Assembly: GCA_963784135.1 (NCBI GenBank)
Contig: CAWAQG010000008.1
Coordinates: forward strand, 62,001 to 126,000
Source of the DNA: JADFXI01 sp963784135
Lineage (GTDB): Bacteria; Nitrospirota; Thermodesulfovibrionia; Thermodesulfovibrionales; Dissulfurispiraceae
Direction of reading: 5' to 3'
Length of the DNA: 64,000 bases
The position numbers were made by a program, and so were the translations under genes. The notes below the pieces were generated by a model. It saw nothing but the letters and a program-made list of their open reading frames with translations, made no database searches and was not told where the DNA came from. Shown here one piece after another: positions 41,244 through 50,106 of the stretch; the first letter of the stretch is position 1; each line of letters starts with the position of its first letter.

Positions 41244-42548
41244 TTAAGCTGCTTTTTTCAGCAGTATATTTTCAAACACCTTCCAGGCCTTGAGCGTATC
41301 GACCGCCCGCTGCAGCTGAGAATCATCTTTCTCCTCGACTTCAAAAGGAGCAGTCGTTTCTTTCTCCTCGGTGTCCTCTTTCACTGATTCGTTCTTAAGA
41401 TGCCTCTCGAGATCTCTCTCCCTGATAACGGTATGATTCACCTGCCCTTGCGCGGGAGCCAGATTGACAACAATATCCGGAGCAATGCCGACGTTCTGTA
41501 TGCTCGTTCCGCTCGGGGTATAGTATTTTGCGGTCGTAAGCCGAAGTCCAGACCCGTCGCTAAGCGGTATAAGGCTTTGGACCGAGCCTTTGCCAAAAGT
41601 CTGGGTGCCGATGATGATCGCCCGCTTCCAGTCTTTCAGCGCACCGGCAACGATCTCGGAAGCACTCGCGCTGCCCTGATTGACAAGGACCACCATGGGG
41701 ATTTCTGTGTAATAGGGTTTGTCTCCTTCAGTATAGTATTCTATTTTATCTCCGGTCCGGCCCTTTATATATACCACAAGCTGCTTTGGATGCAGGAACT
41801 GCTCGGCTACATCAACTGCACTGTTGAGCAGGCCGCCGGGGTCATTTCTCAGATCGAGGATAATGGAAGTCATGCCGTTCTTTTTCAGGCCTGCAAGCGC
41901 TGAAGAAAGATCGGAGGCAGTGGATTCCTGGAACTGGGTCAGCTTGATGTATCCGATTGAGGCATCGAGCATTTTTGGCTTGACGCTTTTTATTTTTATT
42001 ATATCTCTGACAATGGTGAAATCTTTCGCCTCATTCCAGCCCTCTCTAAAGATGGACAATACAATGGGAGTGCCCTTAGGCCCCCGCATCTTTTCGACAG
42101 CTTTTTCTATTTCCATGTTCCTTGTAGATTCTCCGGCTATCTTCACTATCTTGTCGCCGGCCTTAATTCCAGCCTTATAGGCAGGGGTATCCTCAATGGG
42201 TGCAATGACAGTAAGAACAGAGTCTTTGATCCCTATCTGGATGCCGAGGCCGCCGAACTCCCCTTTGGTTTCGACCTGAAGCTCTTTGAAGGAGTCAGGC
42301 GTCATAAACCCTGAGTGTGGATCAAGCGAGGAGACCATGCCCTTGATCGCAGCGGTGACCAGGTCTTTTGTCTTGACCTCATCAACATAATTTTTCTTTA
42401 TCAAAGTCAGGACTTCCGTAAATGTCTTTAATTCTTCATAGCCGCTATCGGCATTTACAGTTCCGATGGTCCACTTGCCGATAAGCGCAGCCATAAGCGC
42501 AAAGCAGATAATAGTAGTAACGACAAGCCATTTTCTTTTTGAATGCAT
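41244..42548 (-). CDS. ctpA: Carboxyl-terminal processing protease (S41)
   Basis: Periplasmic serine protease with PDZ domain that trims C-termini and controls peptidoglycan hydrolases. 434 residues. Signal peptide/anchor (residues 7-25), SSLDPHSGFMTPDSF, PDZ domain with FGGLGIQIGIKDS, catalytic Ser in VLVNQGSASASEIVAGALKD and Lys in GTQTFGKGSVQSLIPL. A charged tail (KEDTEEKETTAPFEVEEKDD) follows. Downstream of envC in the same run, a common pairing in cell-wall remodelling. Confidence 0.95.
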   Translation of the reverse strand: MHSKRKWLVVTTIICFALMAALIGKWTIGTVNADSGYEELKTFTEVLTLIKKNYVDEVKTKDLVTAAIKGMVSSLDPHSGFMTPDSFKELQVETKGEFGGLGIQIGIKDSVLTVIAPIEDTPAYKAGIKAGDKIVKIAGESTRNMEIEKAVEKMRGPKGTPIVLSIFREGWNEAKDFTIVRDIIKIKSVKPKMLDASIGYIKLTQFQESTASDLSSALAGLKKNGMTSIILDLRNDPGGLLNSAVDVAEQFLHPKQLVVYIKGRTGDKIEYYTEGDKPYYTEIPMVVLVNQGSASASEIVAGALKDWKRAIIIGTQTFGKGSVQSLIPLSDGSGLRLTTAKYYTPSGTSIQNVGIAPDIVVNLAPAQGQVNHTVIRERDLERHLKNESVKEDTEEKETTAPFEVEEKDDSQLQRAVDTLKAWKVFENILLKKAA

Positions 42549-42584
42549 TTTTAGTCCTCCGTCATTATAGCCGACAGCTATGAT

Positions 42585-43823
42585 CTATTTCCGCAACCAT
42601 TGCTGGGGGTCGAGGGGTTTCCCCTTATACCGTAACTCAAAATACAACCCGCTTGTTCCGAGCGTGTCGTCCGATTCCCCGACCTCTCCGATGGTCTGCT
42701 GTTCTTTTATTATAGCGCCATTCTTTGAAAAAATCTTTGCCAGGTTGCCGTAAAGCGAATGATATCCGCCGCCGTGGCTTACGATAACAAGCTGTCCGTA
42801 TCCCTTGAAATTGTCGGCAAAAACGACCTTGCCTTCATATATCGCTTTTACAGGCGCGCCGTTTTCTGTTTTAATGTGAATGCCGCTTCTGAAAACCGGG
42901 AGGTTAAATATGGGGTCAACCTGCGTCCCGTATTGTAATGCGACCCTGCCGTTAACAGGCCATGGGAGTTTTCCTTTCAACTTGCTGAATCCGCTCTCCT
43001 CCTGGGCCTCTTCCTCTCTTGCCCCCGGCCCTGTTTTAGAGAGGCGCCTCTTTTTTGCCTCCCGCTCCTGCCTTTCAGTCTCCCGAATAATAGTAAGCAA
43101 TCTGGTTGAGGTCTCTTTCAGCTCGTTTATCATATTTTCGAAGACGCCCTTCTCTTTTCTGACAGTAACGAGCAGAGCTTCCCGCTCCTTTTTTTTATCT
43201 TTTAAATCGGCCTCCAGTTTTGAGAGGTTTTTTTCTTCTACTTTCAGGTCAACAAAAAGATTTTGTAATCCTGTCTCCTTTTCAGCCAGGGACTGCAGCT
43301 CCGTCTTGTATTTTTTTATGAGCCCGTAATCATAGTCCGAAATGTCCTTAAGGTCTTTCTCGATCCTCAATGTTTGCGTGATGTCTTCTCCGCTAAGCAA
43401 TGCCAGAAGCGCGTCCTTGTTTTGCGTGAACATAAGAAGAGTTCTCAGTCTTTTTTTCATGTAGGCCCTGTGCTGCTGCAGGACCGCGCTGTCGCTTTTG
43501 ATATCTTCCTGGAGCGTCAGTATATTGCTGTTCAGCCGTTTTATCTTGTCCCTTTGCGCGGTCAGGCGCCATTGGATTTCATTCAGCTCGGAAGTAGTTT
43601 TTCTCAGTTCTTCAAGGACGGACTGCTCCTTTTTTTTAACTGACTCAAGCCGTTGCTTGTGTGTCCTGATATCTTTTTGGATCCGCCTGTATTCTTCCTG
43701 AGGGCGTTCTGCCCGCGCATCAGGGGGATTAAGAAAGGACCCGTTAAAAGGAAGTTGAATGGCAAACGCCAAAAGTAAGAAAGTGAAAAATGCAAGGTGC
43801 TTTTTACAATGCGCACTCGGCAT
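42585..43823 (-). CDS. envC: Murein hydrolase activator EnvC-like, M23 domain
   Basis: Periplasmic activator of cell-separation amidases, regulated by FtsEX. 412 residues: signal peptide (residues 10-37), two long coiled coils at about 40-110 and 165-250, and a C-terminal LytM/M23 domain. That domain includes GRVALQYGTQVDPIFNLPVFRSGIHIK, VIVSHGGGYHSLYGNL and GLYFELRYKGKPLDPQQW. The usual zinc-ligand GxxxHxxxD reads RSGIHIKTENG, lacking the Asp, as in degenerate EnvC domains that activate rather than cleave. Starts three bases after the ftsX stop region, supporting an FtsEX-EnvC unit. Confidence 0.93.
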   Translation of the reverse strand: MPSAHCKKHLAFFTFLLLAFAIQLPFNGSFLNPPDARAERPQEEYRRIQKDIRTHKQRLESVKKKEQSVLEELRKTTSELNEIQWRLTAQRDKIKRLNSNILTLQEDIKSDSAVLQQHRAYMKKRLRTLLMFTQNKDALLALLSGEDITQTLRIEKDLKDISDYDYGLIKKYKTELQSLAEKETGLQNLFVDLKVEEKNLSKLEADLKDKKKEREALLVTVRKEKGVFENMINELKETSTRLLTIIRETERQEREAKKRRLSKTGPGAREEEAQEESGFSKLKGKLPWPVNGRVALQYGTQVDPIFNLPVFRSGIHIKTENGAPVKAIYEGKVVFADNFKGYGQLVIVSHGGGYHSLYGNLAKIFSKNGAIIKEQQTIGEVGESDDTLGTSGLYFELRYKGKPLDPQQWLRK

Positions 43824-43826
43824 TAA

Positions 43827-44702
43827 TTAGAGCCTTATTCGCCCAATGGCAATGGCTGAACCGATTACCCCCAATATAATACCGATGAAGGGAAGGGCAA
43901 TCAGTACCCCAACGGGGAAAAGCAGGGTTTTTAACATGGGAATGACCATGCTCAAACGGTAGGTCACTGCAAAATAAAAGACAAAGGCCCCGATTATTCC
44001 CAGAATTCCGCCGAGCAAGCCTATTACAGCTCCTTCAATAAGAAAGGGCGCCCTGATGAAGCCGCCGGTTGCGCCAAGGAGTTTTAAAATCTCAATTTCT
44101 TCCTTTTTCCTGTAGAAAAGGATTTTTACCGTGCTGTAGGTCACAAAAACAACGCCGAGAGAAATAGTTAAAAAGATAATAATGCTGATATTCTGGACTG
44201 ACTGCTTCAGCAGGTGAATGGCTTCAGCTATTCTCTCTCCATAATAAACTGTGTCGATACCCGGTATTTTCATGAGCTCTTCCGAGATTCTGGAGGTTGT
44301 TGACGGGGTAACAAATTCTTTTCTCAGTTTCAGTTCTATGGAAGGAGTAAGGGGATTCTCATCAAGTCCTTCGAGAAGATGTGCGGAATCCCTTAACGTT
44401 TGTTTCAGTTCAAGCAGGGCCTCTTCCCTGGATATATAAATAACATTGGCAATTTCAGGTCTTTTTCTGAGCGAGTCCATTATGTTCCGGGTTTCTTCCT
44501 GTGAAAGGGAGTCTTTAAGATAGGCCATCATCGAAAACCGTTCAGGAAGGTGGTTTGCGATAAGCCCGAGGTTGTAAAGAAAAAAAACCGCGAGGGTTAT
44601 GATCAACAAACTGGAACCTACAGTGAGGATTGACAGGATATTGATCCACTTTTCTTTTGCGAGACTCTTGAAGGCGGATTTAAAAGAGTATGATGACGCC
44701 AT
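43827..44702 (-). CDS. ftsX: Cell division protein FtsX
   Basis: Permease-like membrane partner of FtsE, conveying ATP hydrolysis to the periplasmic amidase activator. 291 residues: helix 1 near 20-45, a periplasmic loop of about 120 residues, then three helices (about 170-195, 220-245, 262-285). FtsX-type sequences are LLGATGGFIRAPFLIEGAVIGLLGG. TAATG overlap with the ftsE stop. Confidence 0.94.
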   Translation of the reverse strand: MASSYSFKSAFKSLAKEKWINILSILTVGSSLLIITLAVFFLYNLGLIANHLPERFSMMAYLKDSLSQEETRNIMDSLRKRPEIANVIYISREEALLELKQTLRDSAHLLEGLDENPLTPSIELKLRKEFVTPSTTSRISEELMKIPGIDTVYYGERIAEAIHLLKQSVQNISIIIFLTISLGVVFVTYSTVKILFYRKKEEIEILKLLGATGGFIRAPFLIEGAVIGLLGGILGIIGAFVFYFAVTYRLSMVIPMLKTLLFPVGVLIALPFIGIILGVIGSAIAIGRIRL

Positions 44703-45364
44703 TACCCGATCTCCTCCCGGACAAAGGACCCGCCCTCAAGTTTTAATATCCTCTTGCCCGTGTTCTTGAGCAATTCCCTGTTGTGGGTCGCAATAAGAAT
44801 TGTCGTCCCATGGTCATTCAGTCCGCGGAAGAGCGTAATAATATCGAGCGATGTGTTGGGATCGAGATTGCCGGTGGGCTCGTCTGCCAACAGGACTACA
44901 GGTCCTCCCGCTATGGCGCGTGCTATGGCAACTCTCTGCTGCTCCCCGCCCGAAAGACTTTTGGGGTAACTGTCGGCGAGATGGCGAAGGCTGACCTTTT
45001 TGAGGGCGTCTGAAGCAAGCGAACGGACTTCCCTCTCAGAAATCCGCCTAATATGCAAAGCGAGGGCCACGTTATCGAAAACCGTCAGAGTATTGATGAG
45101 TTTAAAATCCTGAAATACGACGCCGATATTGCGTCTCAGCAAAGGTATTTGAGGCATGCTTAAAGAGGAAAGATGAACGGCGTCTATTATGATCTCGCCC
45201 TCGTCAGGCAGTTCCTCCATATACATCAGCTTAAGGAGCGTGGATTTTCCGGCGCCGCTGGGGCCGGTGATAAATGCCATCTCACCTTTTTCAATGGTAA
45301 ACGAGATGTTTTTTAATACGGTGTTATGGTCGTAGAATTTTGAAACGTTTTCAAAATCGATCAT
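44702..45364 (-). CDS. ftsE: Cell division ATP-binding protein FtsE
   Basis: Cytosolic ABC ATPase partner of FtsX. 220 residues. Walker A GPSGAGKSTLLKLMY, Q-loop VVFQDFKLI, signature LSGGEQQRVAIARAI, Walker B VLLADEPTGNLDP and the switch His in ATHNREL. Overlaps both the upstream transketolase stop (TGATG) and the downstream ftsX start, so the three are translationally coupled. Confidence 0.97.
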   Translation of the reverse strand: MIDFENVSKFYDHNTVLKNISFTIEKGEMAFITGPSGAGKSTLLKLMYMEELPDEGEIIIDAVHLSSLSMPQIPLLRRNIGVVFQDFKLINTLTVFDNVALALHIRRISEREVRSLASDALKKVSLRHLADSYPKSLSGGEQQRVAIARAIAGGPVVLLADEPTGNLDPNTSLDIITLFRGLNDHGTTILIATHNRELLKNTGKRILKLEGGSFVREEIG

Positions 45365-46359
45365 CAGCGTGGGACTTTCCGGGAAAAGCCGTCTATGGCT
45401 GTTACAATATCTTCCGGGGTCAGCCCGAACAGCTTCATTAGTTCATCAGGCGCGCCGGAGCATCCGAATGTATCAAGAGTGCCTATTTTCAGCACATGGG
45501 TCGGGTAGTGCTCGGCCAGGAATTCGGAAACAGCGCCGCCGAGGCCTCCTATAACAGAATGCTCTTCGGCAGTGACGATAAATTTGGAGGATTTCGCAGC
45601 TTCCAATACGGTATCCGTATCGAGCGGCTTTATGGTCGACATATTGATAACGCCGGCATCCACCCCCCTTTTTTGCAGGAGTTCTCTGGCCTGGAGGGAT
45701 TTTGACACCATTATGCCTGTTGAAATAATAGTGACGTCCCTGCCCATATTGAATGTATAAGCCTTGCCAATCGCGAATTTGTAATCTGCCGGCATGACCG
45801 GCGGCACTTTGGCCCTCCCAAGGCGCACATAAACAGGATGTTTGTAACCTGCAATCGCATCAATGACCTGTTTTGTTTCAAAACCGTCGGAAGGCACTAT
45901 GACCGTCATATTGGGAATGACCCTCATCAGGGCAATATCCTCAAGCGCCTGATGTGATGCGCCATCCTCGCCGACCGTTATCCCGGCATGAGTGGCGACC
46001 AATTTTACATTGAGCCCGGAATAGCAGAGGGTCTGCCGTATTTGCTCCCATGCACGGCCCGTTTCAAACACGGCAAAGGTCGAAGCGAAAGGGATTTTAC
46101 CGGTCAGCGACAGTCCGCCCGCTGTACCTATCATGTCCTGTTCAGCAATGCCCATGTTAAAAAATCTGTCGGGAAAAGCCTTTGCGAATTTTGCTGTTTT
46201 TGTAGAACCCGACAGGTCGGCGTCAAGTACGACAACGTTTTCATTGCGTCTGCCCAAATCAAGAAGCGCTGCCCCATAAGCATCCCGCGTGGCAACCGAC
46301 TGGCCGCAGAAGTCGCTGACCTGCGCTTTGTTTTCCGTGCCCTGGTCTCTACTTCCCAT
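45364..46359 (-). CDS. Transketolase, C-terminal subunit
   Basis: Second half of a split transketolase, supplying the pyrimidine-binding and C-terminal domains. 331 residues from ATG 46359; the first ~25 residues are poorly conserved and the domain begins ATRDAYGAALLDLG. Seen: NMGIAEQDMIGTAGGLSLTG with the catalytic Glu, FASTFAVFETGRAWEQIR, and HAGITVGEDGASHQALEDIALMR. Overlaps the N-terminal subunit gene by 11 bases. Confidence 0.93.
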   Translation of the reverse strand: MGSRDQGTENKAQVSDFCGQSVATRDAYGAALLDLGRRNENVVVLDADLSGSTKTAKFAKAFPDRFFNMGIAEQDMIGTAGGLSLTGKIPFASTFAVFETGRAWEQIRQTLCYSGLNVKLVATHAGITVGEDGASHQALEDIALMRVIPNMTVIVPSDGFETKQVIDAIAGYKHPVYVRLGRAKVPPVMPADYKFAIGKAYTFNMGRDVTIISTGIMVSKSLQARELLQKRGVDAGVINMSTIKPLDTDTVLEAAKSSKFIVTAEEHSVIGGLGGAVSEFLAEHYPTHVLKIGTLDTFGCSGAPDELMKLFGLTPEDIVTAIDGFSRKVPR

Positions 46360-47191
46360 TTCCGCCCAGCTCCAGGAGGGCCTTTTCAAGCTCCTCTTTT
46401 GTCGGTGTTAACCCATGGTATTCTGCTTTGCCTTCGAAGAAGGATACGCCTTTGCTTTTAACGGTCCTGGCAAGTATCACCGAAGGCTTGCCCTTAATTT
46501 TTTCCGCCCCGTCAAGGGCCTTTACTATCGCTTCCATATCGTGCCCGTTTATATCGAATACATGCCAGTTGAAGGACTCCCATTTTTTCGCAATAGGCTC
46601 TACCTTCATAACATCGGCGCATTTGCCGTCTATTTGCAGCTCATTGACATCGATGACAGCACAAAGGTTATCAAGCATATAATGGCCCGCCGACATGGCA
46701 GCCTCCCAGACCTGCCCTTCCTGGGTCTCACCGTCGCCCAAAAGGCAATAAACCCTGGAAGAACTCTTATCAAGCCGCAGCCCTAAAGCAATTCCGTTTG
46801 CAATAGAGAGCCCTTGTCCCAGGGAGCCTGTGGAGACCTCTACTCCTTCAATAAGTTTGGACGAGGGGTGCCCCTGCAGGGGACAGCCGACTTGCCTGAG
46901 ATTGCCGAGGAGGGATTTATCAAAATATCCTGACAACGCTAAAACCGCATAAAGAAGAGGGGCGGCATGGCCTTTTGAGAGAATGAAACGGTCCCTGCCC
47001 TGCCAGTCCGGATCTTTTGGACGGTGCTTCATTTTGTAAAAGTAGAGCGCTGTCACGATATCCGCTGCGGAGAGAGAACCACCTGTATGGCCGGACCCGG
47101 AGGCAGTGAGCATCTTAAGGATTTCAATTCTGACAATTCGCGCCTGATCTGCCAGGGAGCGGACATCTGCGGACTGCATTAGCGTTTCCAT
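46349..47191 (-). CDS. Transketolase, N-terminal subunit
   Basis: First half of the split enzyme, holding the thiamine diphosphate site. 280 residues: SGSGHTGGSLSAADIVTALYFY, RFILSKGHAAPLLYAVLALSGY, GSLGQGLSIANGIALGLRL and the ThDP/Mg motif GDGETQEGQVWEAAMSAGHYMLDNL. Interconverts pentose phosphates with the partner encoded next. First gene of the seven-gene minus-strand run. A tiny frame (8 codons) with AGGAGG lies upstream at about 47300 but is not counted as a gene. Confidence 0.94.
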   Translation of the reverse strand: METLMQSADVRSLADQARIVRIEILKMLTASGSGHTGGSLSAADIVTALYFYKMKHRPKDPDWQGRDRFILSKGHAAPLLYAVLALSGYFDKSLLGNLRQVGCPLQGHPSSKLIEGVEVSTGSLGQGLSIANGIALGLRLDKSSSRVYCLLGDGETQEGQVWEAAMSAGHYMLDNLCAVIDVNELQIDGKCADVMKVEPIAKKWESFNWHVFDINGHDMEAIVKALDGAEKIKGKPSVILARTVKSKGVSFFEGKAEYHGLTPTKEELEKALLELGGNGK

Positions 47192-47360
47192 ATGTTGGTT
47201 CCTTTACCGGTGAAAGTATGTTTATTATATAACAAGCCACGTAAAAAATGTAATGGCAGTTTTTCATCACTGAAGACATTATCGCCAGATTAGATTAGTC
47301 GAAAAGTTTTTCAGTGTCCATAATTACTACCTCCTGGCAATATTTTATTGATTGTCTAAC

Positions 47361-47948
47361 TTAAAATGGCTCTTTGATACTTATCGCACCTCTTATGTCA
47401 CCTACCTTGTATCCAGTGGCCATGTCATGAGGATAGCGCTTCTTAAGAATCGCTTGAACGGAAGGGTCGATCTGTTCATCTGTTCCGTGGCAGGCAAGAC
47501 ACTGCTGTTTTACTGCTACGGCCTTCATATAGCGAAAAAACTTGCCGTTGGGCTCGCTCACTATCTCGGAAGAGCTCATCTTGTCTATGTCCTCGCCCTT
47601 TGAAGCACGCTTCTCAAAATCCAGAAGCACCTTCTGCTCCCATGCATCCGGCATTCCAAGAAGCGGATTGCGAACTTTTGTGCTAACCCTTGTAACTCGC
47701 CAACCTGTTTCGCGGGATATACTCCCCGCAATCGACGGGGAAAGATCTCTGCAAACACCCACTGCGCCTGCCGGTCCGCCTGAGGCCAGTTGCTGCTGCA
47801 AAACAGTGATAATTTCCTTCATCAAACTCATTACAACCTTTTGGGCAGCCGCCTCGCGACCATTTATCTCTTCATCCCCATAGGCAATACCCGCAAGCAA
47901 GCATGTAACACACAGTAGTGATGCTAAGAATCTGACATATCCCTTCAT
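47361..47948 (-). CDS. DUF3365 (Tll0287-like) heme-binding periplasmic protein
   Basis: 195 residues from ATG 47948, which has GGAGG upstream; the frame extends further but without support. Signal peptide MKGYVRFLASLLCVTCLLAG. One c-type heme motif CLACHG near residue 161. Sequence GRVGVCRDLSPSIAGSISRETGW-like and RRVTRVSTKVRNPLLGMPDAWEQKVL-like blocks match the DUF3365 family, whose members are single-heme or sensor-like proteins. Likely periplasmic electron-transfer or redox sensing; partner unknown. Confidence 0.85.
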   Translation of the reverse strand: MKGYVRFLASLLCVTCLLAGIAYGDEEINGREAAAQKVVMSLMKEIITVLQQQLASGGPAGAVGVCRDLSPSIAGSISRETGWRVTRVSTKVRNPLLGMPDAWEQKVLLDFEKRASKGEDIDKMSSSEIVSEPNGKFFRYMKAVAVKQQCLACHGTDEQIDPSVQAILKKRYPHDMATGYKVGDIRGAISIKEPF

Positions 47949-47970
47949 AAGGCCTCCGTTCAATATATAA

Positions 47971-48111
47971 CTATCGCTCAATCGGATAATTCTTTTTCTC
48001 GGCATTATCGATTATGCCAAGCACGCTATCGGTCGGCTTCTCTTTCTTCCAGGCGATATAGCCGAATTTCAGCGCAAAAGCCTTGTAGCCTAACATGCGC
48101 AACACTGTCAT
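47971..48111 (-). pseudogene. Truncated rhodanese-like C-terminal fragment
   Basis: 46 codons: MTVLRMLGYKAFALKFGYIAW, then KKEKPTDSVLGIIDNAEKKNYPIER. LRMLGYKAFALKFGYIAW matches the last helix-strand of rhodanese domains (NxLGYKAYNLKxGxxxW). The catalytic Cys region is absent upstream, so it is a remnant or a very short gene. It adjoins a DUF2892 gene, and rhodanese plus DUF2892 form YgaP in other bacteria. Confidence 0.6.
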
Positions 48112-48172
48112 TACCTTCTTTTCTTAATTTCTTTCCGTTTATTCTGAGACATGTCCCCAAGCTATAGTCGAC

Positions 48173-48376
48173 CTATTTACAGCTCTTGCAAGTGCTCTTA
48201 CAAGTCGAGATTCCCAAAAGGGCGTATGGCGGGCACCATCCAACCAAACCAGTGGCCAATGGAATTATGCCAAGATAAGCCCACGGCGAATGGGGTCCAA
48301 CAAAGGCCAGGGAGATGATACCTATACCTGCCAGTACCCTTATAATTCGTTCTATCGAGCTTATGTTTTTCTTCAT
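48173..48376 (-). CDS. DUF2892 (YgaP-like) membrane protein
   Basis: 67 residues: N-terminal SSIERIIRVLAGIGIISLAFVG, then LGIIPLATGLVGWCPPYALLGISTC, the two-helix DUF2892 pattern. The tail STCKSTCKSCK adds cysteines that could bind metal or sulfur species. Often found near rhodanese and sulfur-transfer genes, as here. Function unknown. Confidence 0.85.
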   Translation of the reverse strand: MKKNISSIERIIRVLAGIGIISLAFVGPHSPWAYLGIIPLATGLVGWCPPYALLGISTCKSTCKSCK

Positions 48377-48545
48377 GTGACGACCTCCTAAAGTGAATTT
48401 TAATTATAGATTAGCAACAGAAGAAGACTGTTGTATGTGACAAAGTCACAAAAGTCATTGGGAGGCATATGATTTATAAAGGGTTATTTCGTTCCTGGAA
48501 AGAGCCACGATACCCTTGCATTCAAGCCGCTTTCCTAATCTTAAT

Positions 48546-48857
48546 CTAGGACTGCGGCTGTGTATTATGCTCTTTTTCAATGGCCAGGGCCTTGGTTTCA
48601 ATTATGCCCTTAATGACTTTCTTCCTTGCGCTGGCAAGGAGTCTTTGAACAGTGCCTCTGGATATACCCATCTTTTCACCGGCTGTTTGTTGTGTTAGGC
48701 CCTTAAAATCGCAGAGGCGCATGGCTTCAAGTTCATCACGATAGATGATGACCTGCTGTAATTCAAAAGCAGGTATGCCGATGGGTTTGTAAATCACTCC
48801 CTTGTACCCATCAAAGGGGCAATTGCATTTTCTCGGTTTTTTATAGCGAGGCGACAT
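48546..48857 (-). CDS. DUF134 predicted DNA-binding protein
   Basis: 103 residues. N-terminal RPRK-type start SPRYKKPRKCNCPF, IYKPIGIPAFELQQVIIYRDELEAMRLCDFKGLTQQTAGEKMGISRGTVQRLLASARKKV is summarised as a sigma-70 region-4-like helix-turn-helix after a Cys pair (CNC). DUF134 proteins commonly neighbour NifX/NifB-type FeMo-cofactor-like proteins, as here (48974-49354), and are presumed regulators. Confidence 0.88.
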   Translation of the reverse strand: MSPRYKKPRKCNCPFDGYKGVIYKPIGIPAFELQQVIIYRDELEAMRLCDFKGLTQQTAGEKMGISRGTVQRLLASARKKVIKGIIETKALAIEKEHNTQPQS

Positions 48858-48875
48858 TATGGCTTAGTATAATAA

Positions 48876-48904
48876 AATTCCCCGATACAATGCATCGGGG
48901 AATT
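48876..48904 (-). terminator. Rho-independent terminator after the NifX-like gene
   Basis: AATTCCCCGAT and ATCGGGGAATT form a perfect 11-bp stem with a 7-base loop; on the minus strand TTTTATTATAC follows. It separates the NifX-like gene from DUF134. Confidence 0.7.
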
Positions 48905-48973
48905 CAGTACTGACTATTGCCATTATCACCTTTGTTAAATGTTAACTTTCAACTGACGCAACCAAATCAGCGG

Positions 48974-49354
48974 TTAGTGAGCGCAACCACCGTCAGGACT
49001 ATGCCCACCGCAGCATTGCTGCGGGGTCAATTCCGAAAGGCTCTGAGCCTGGAACATCCCTATGTTTTCTTTTATTGTGGCGACTTGCGACTTGAATACC
49101 TTAATCCCGCCCTGATTGAGCCTGTTCAACGCTCCAGCCCCGATGCCGCCGACAATAATCGCATCGATCTGCCGTCCGTCGAGTTCCTTCATCGGACTGC
49201 AGGCACCAGGTGCGTGATTCATATCCCTGTTGAAAATTGTGGAAACATCATTTGTTTCAGTGTTAATCACCACGAATAAGGGTGCAGATCCGAAATGGTT
49301 GAATACCCTGCTCTCAATTCCCTCGTCATTCTGTACTGGAAAACATACTTTCAT
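48974..49354 (-). CDS. NifX/NifB-associated (dinitrogenase Fe-Mo cofactor biosynthesis) family protein
   Basis: 126 residues, ribonuclease H-like fold that binds metal-cofactor precursors. N-terminal MKVCFPVQNDEGIESRVFNHFG, IIVGGIGAGALNRLNQGGIKVF, and a C-terminal CCGGH...CAH tail that could bind metal. No nif structural genes are in the window; stand-alone members are widespread in anaerobes and their role is unresolved. A 14-bp palindrome lies 17 bases upstream. Confidence 0.88.
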   Translation of the reverse strand: MKVCFPVQNDEGIESRVFNHFGSAPLFVVINTETNDVSTIFNRDMNHAPGACSPMKELDGRQIDAIIVGGIGAGALNRLNQGGIKVFKSQVATIKENIGMFQAQSLSELTPQQCCGGHSPDGGCAH

Positions 49355-49370
49355 TTTTGTTCCCCCTTTA

Positions 49371-49384
49371 TGTGCATATGCACA
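49371..49384. promoter_or_regulatory. Palindromic operator candidate TGTGCATATGCACA
   Basis: Perfect 14-bp palindrome 17 bases upstream of the NifX-like start, in an AT-rich promoter region. Possible binding site for the neighbouring DUF134 protein or another dimeric regulator. Confidence 0.45.
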
Positions 49385-49498
49385 TTATATGTTAAATAAA
49401 AAACAAAGGTCAACTTAAAAATGAAGAGTTAGTAAAAAACTAATTATTACGTGTTTGAGATAAATAAAATTTAAGTAGAGGATTGAAAGCCCCCCGCT

Positions 49499-50080
49499 TC
49501 AGGCTTTCTTTTCGCCAACCAAAAAATGGTGGTAAGGCAGATCAGTATATTTACGGATATTCGAAAAACCGCTCTTGCGCATCTGGGACTCGATTGTCAC
49601 TTCTGTGACGCGAAGCTCAAGGGGCGGTCCATCAGGAGTTGCCTCGTTCTTCCAGTCAATAATCATCAGTTTCCCGCCTTTCTTTAAAAGTCTGCGGGAT
49701 TCTTTCAGCATCTTCAAGGGCTCTTCAAGTTCATGATGGAGGTTTATCATATATACCAAGTCTGCTATGCCGTCTGGAAGGGGTACCGAGTTCTCTTCCA
49801 TCTTTACCGGAATCAAAATGTTTTTTGACTCTGTCGGTAGATTATCATTCATCCAGACAAGCATTTTTTCAGAGATATCACAGGCATATACCTTCCCATT
49901 TTTTATCGTATTGCTAAAGAGCAGGGCAAAAAAGCCCGTCCCCGCACCAATGTCAATTAACACCTTTGGATTGCCAAGTTCAGCTTTCCCCCAGATAACA
50001 TCGGGATTCAGGTATTCGAGCCGCTTCGGATCATTGAGTTTCGCAAGCTTCTTTGGATCAAATTTCCTGGAATCAGTCAT
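49499..50080 (-). CDS. Class I SAM-dependent methyltransferase
   Basis: 193 residues. SAM-binding motif I is VLIDIGAGTGFFALLFS (about residues 40-56); acidic loop VYACDISEKML; motif IV region DLVYMINLHHELEEPLKMLKES. Resembles UbiE/ArsM-like small methyltransferases, but the substrate is not evident. Lies 26 bases downstream of the CRP-type regulator on the same strand. Confidence 0.88.
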   Translation of the reverse strand: MTDSRKFDPKKLAKLNDPKRLEYLNPDVIWGKAELGNPKVLIDIGAGTGFFALLFSNTIKNGKVYACDISEKMLVWMNDNLPTESKNILIPVKMEENSVPLPDGIADLVYMINLHHELEEPLKMLKESRRLLKKGGKLMIIDWKNEATPDGPPLELRVTEVTIESQMRKSGFSNIRKYTDLPYHHFLVGEKKA

Positions 50081-50106
50081 AATCCCGTCCCTGCCGTCTC
50101 CATTCC

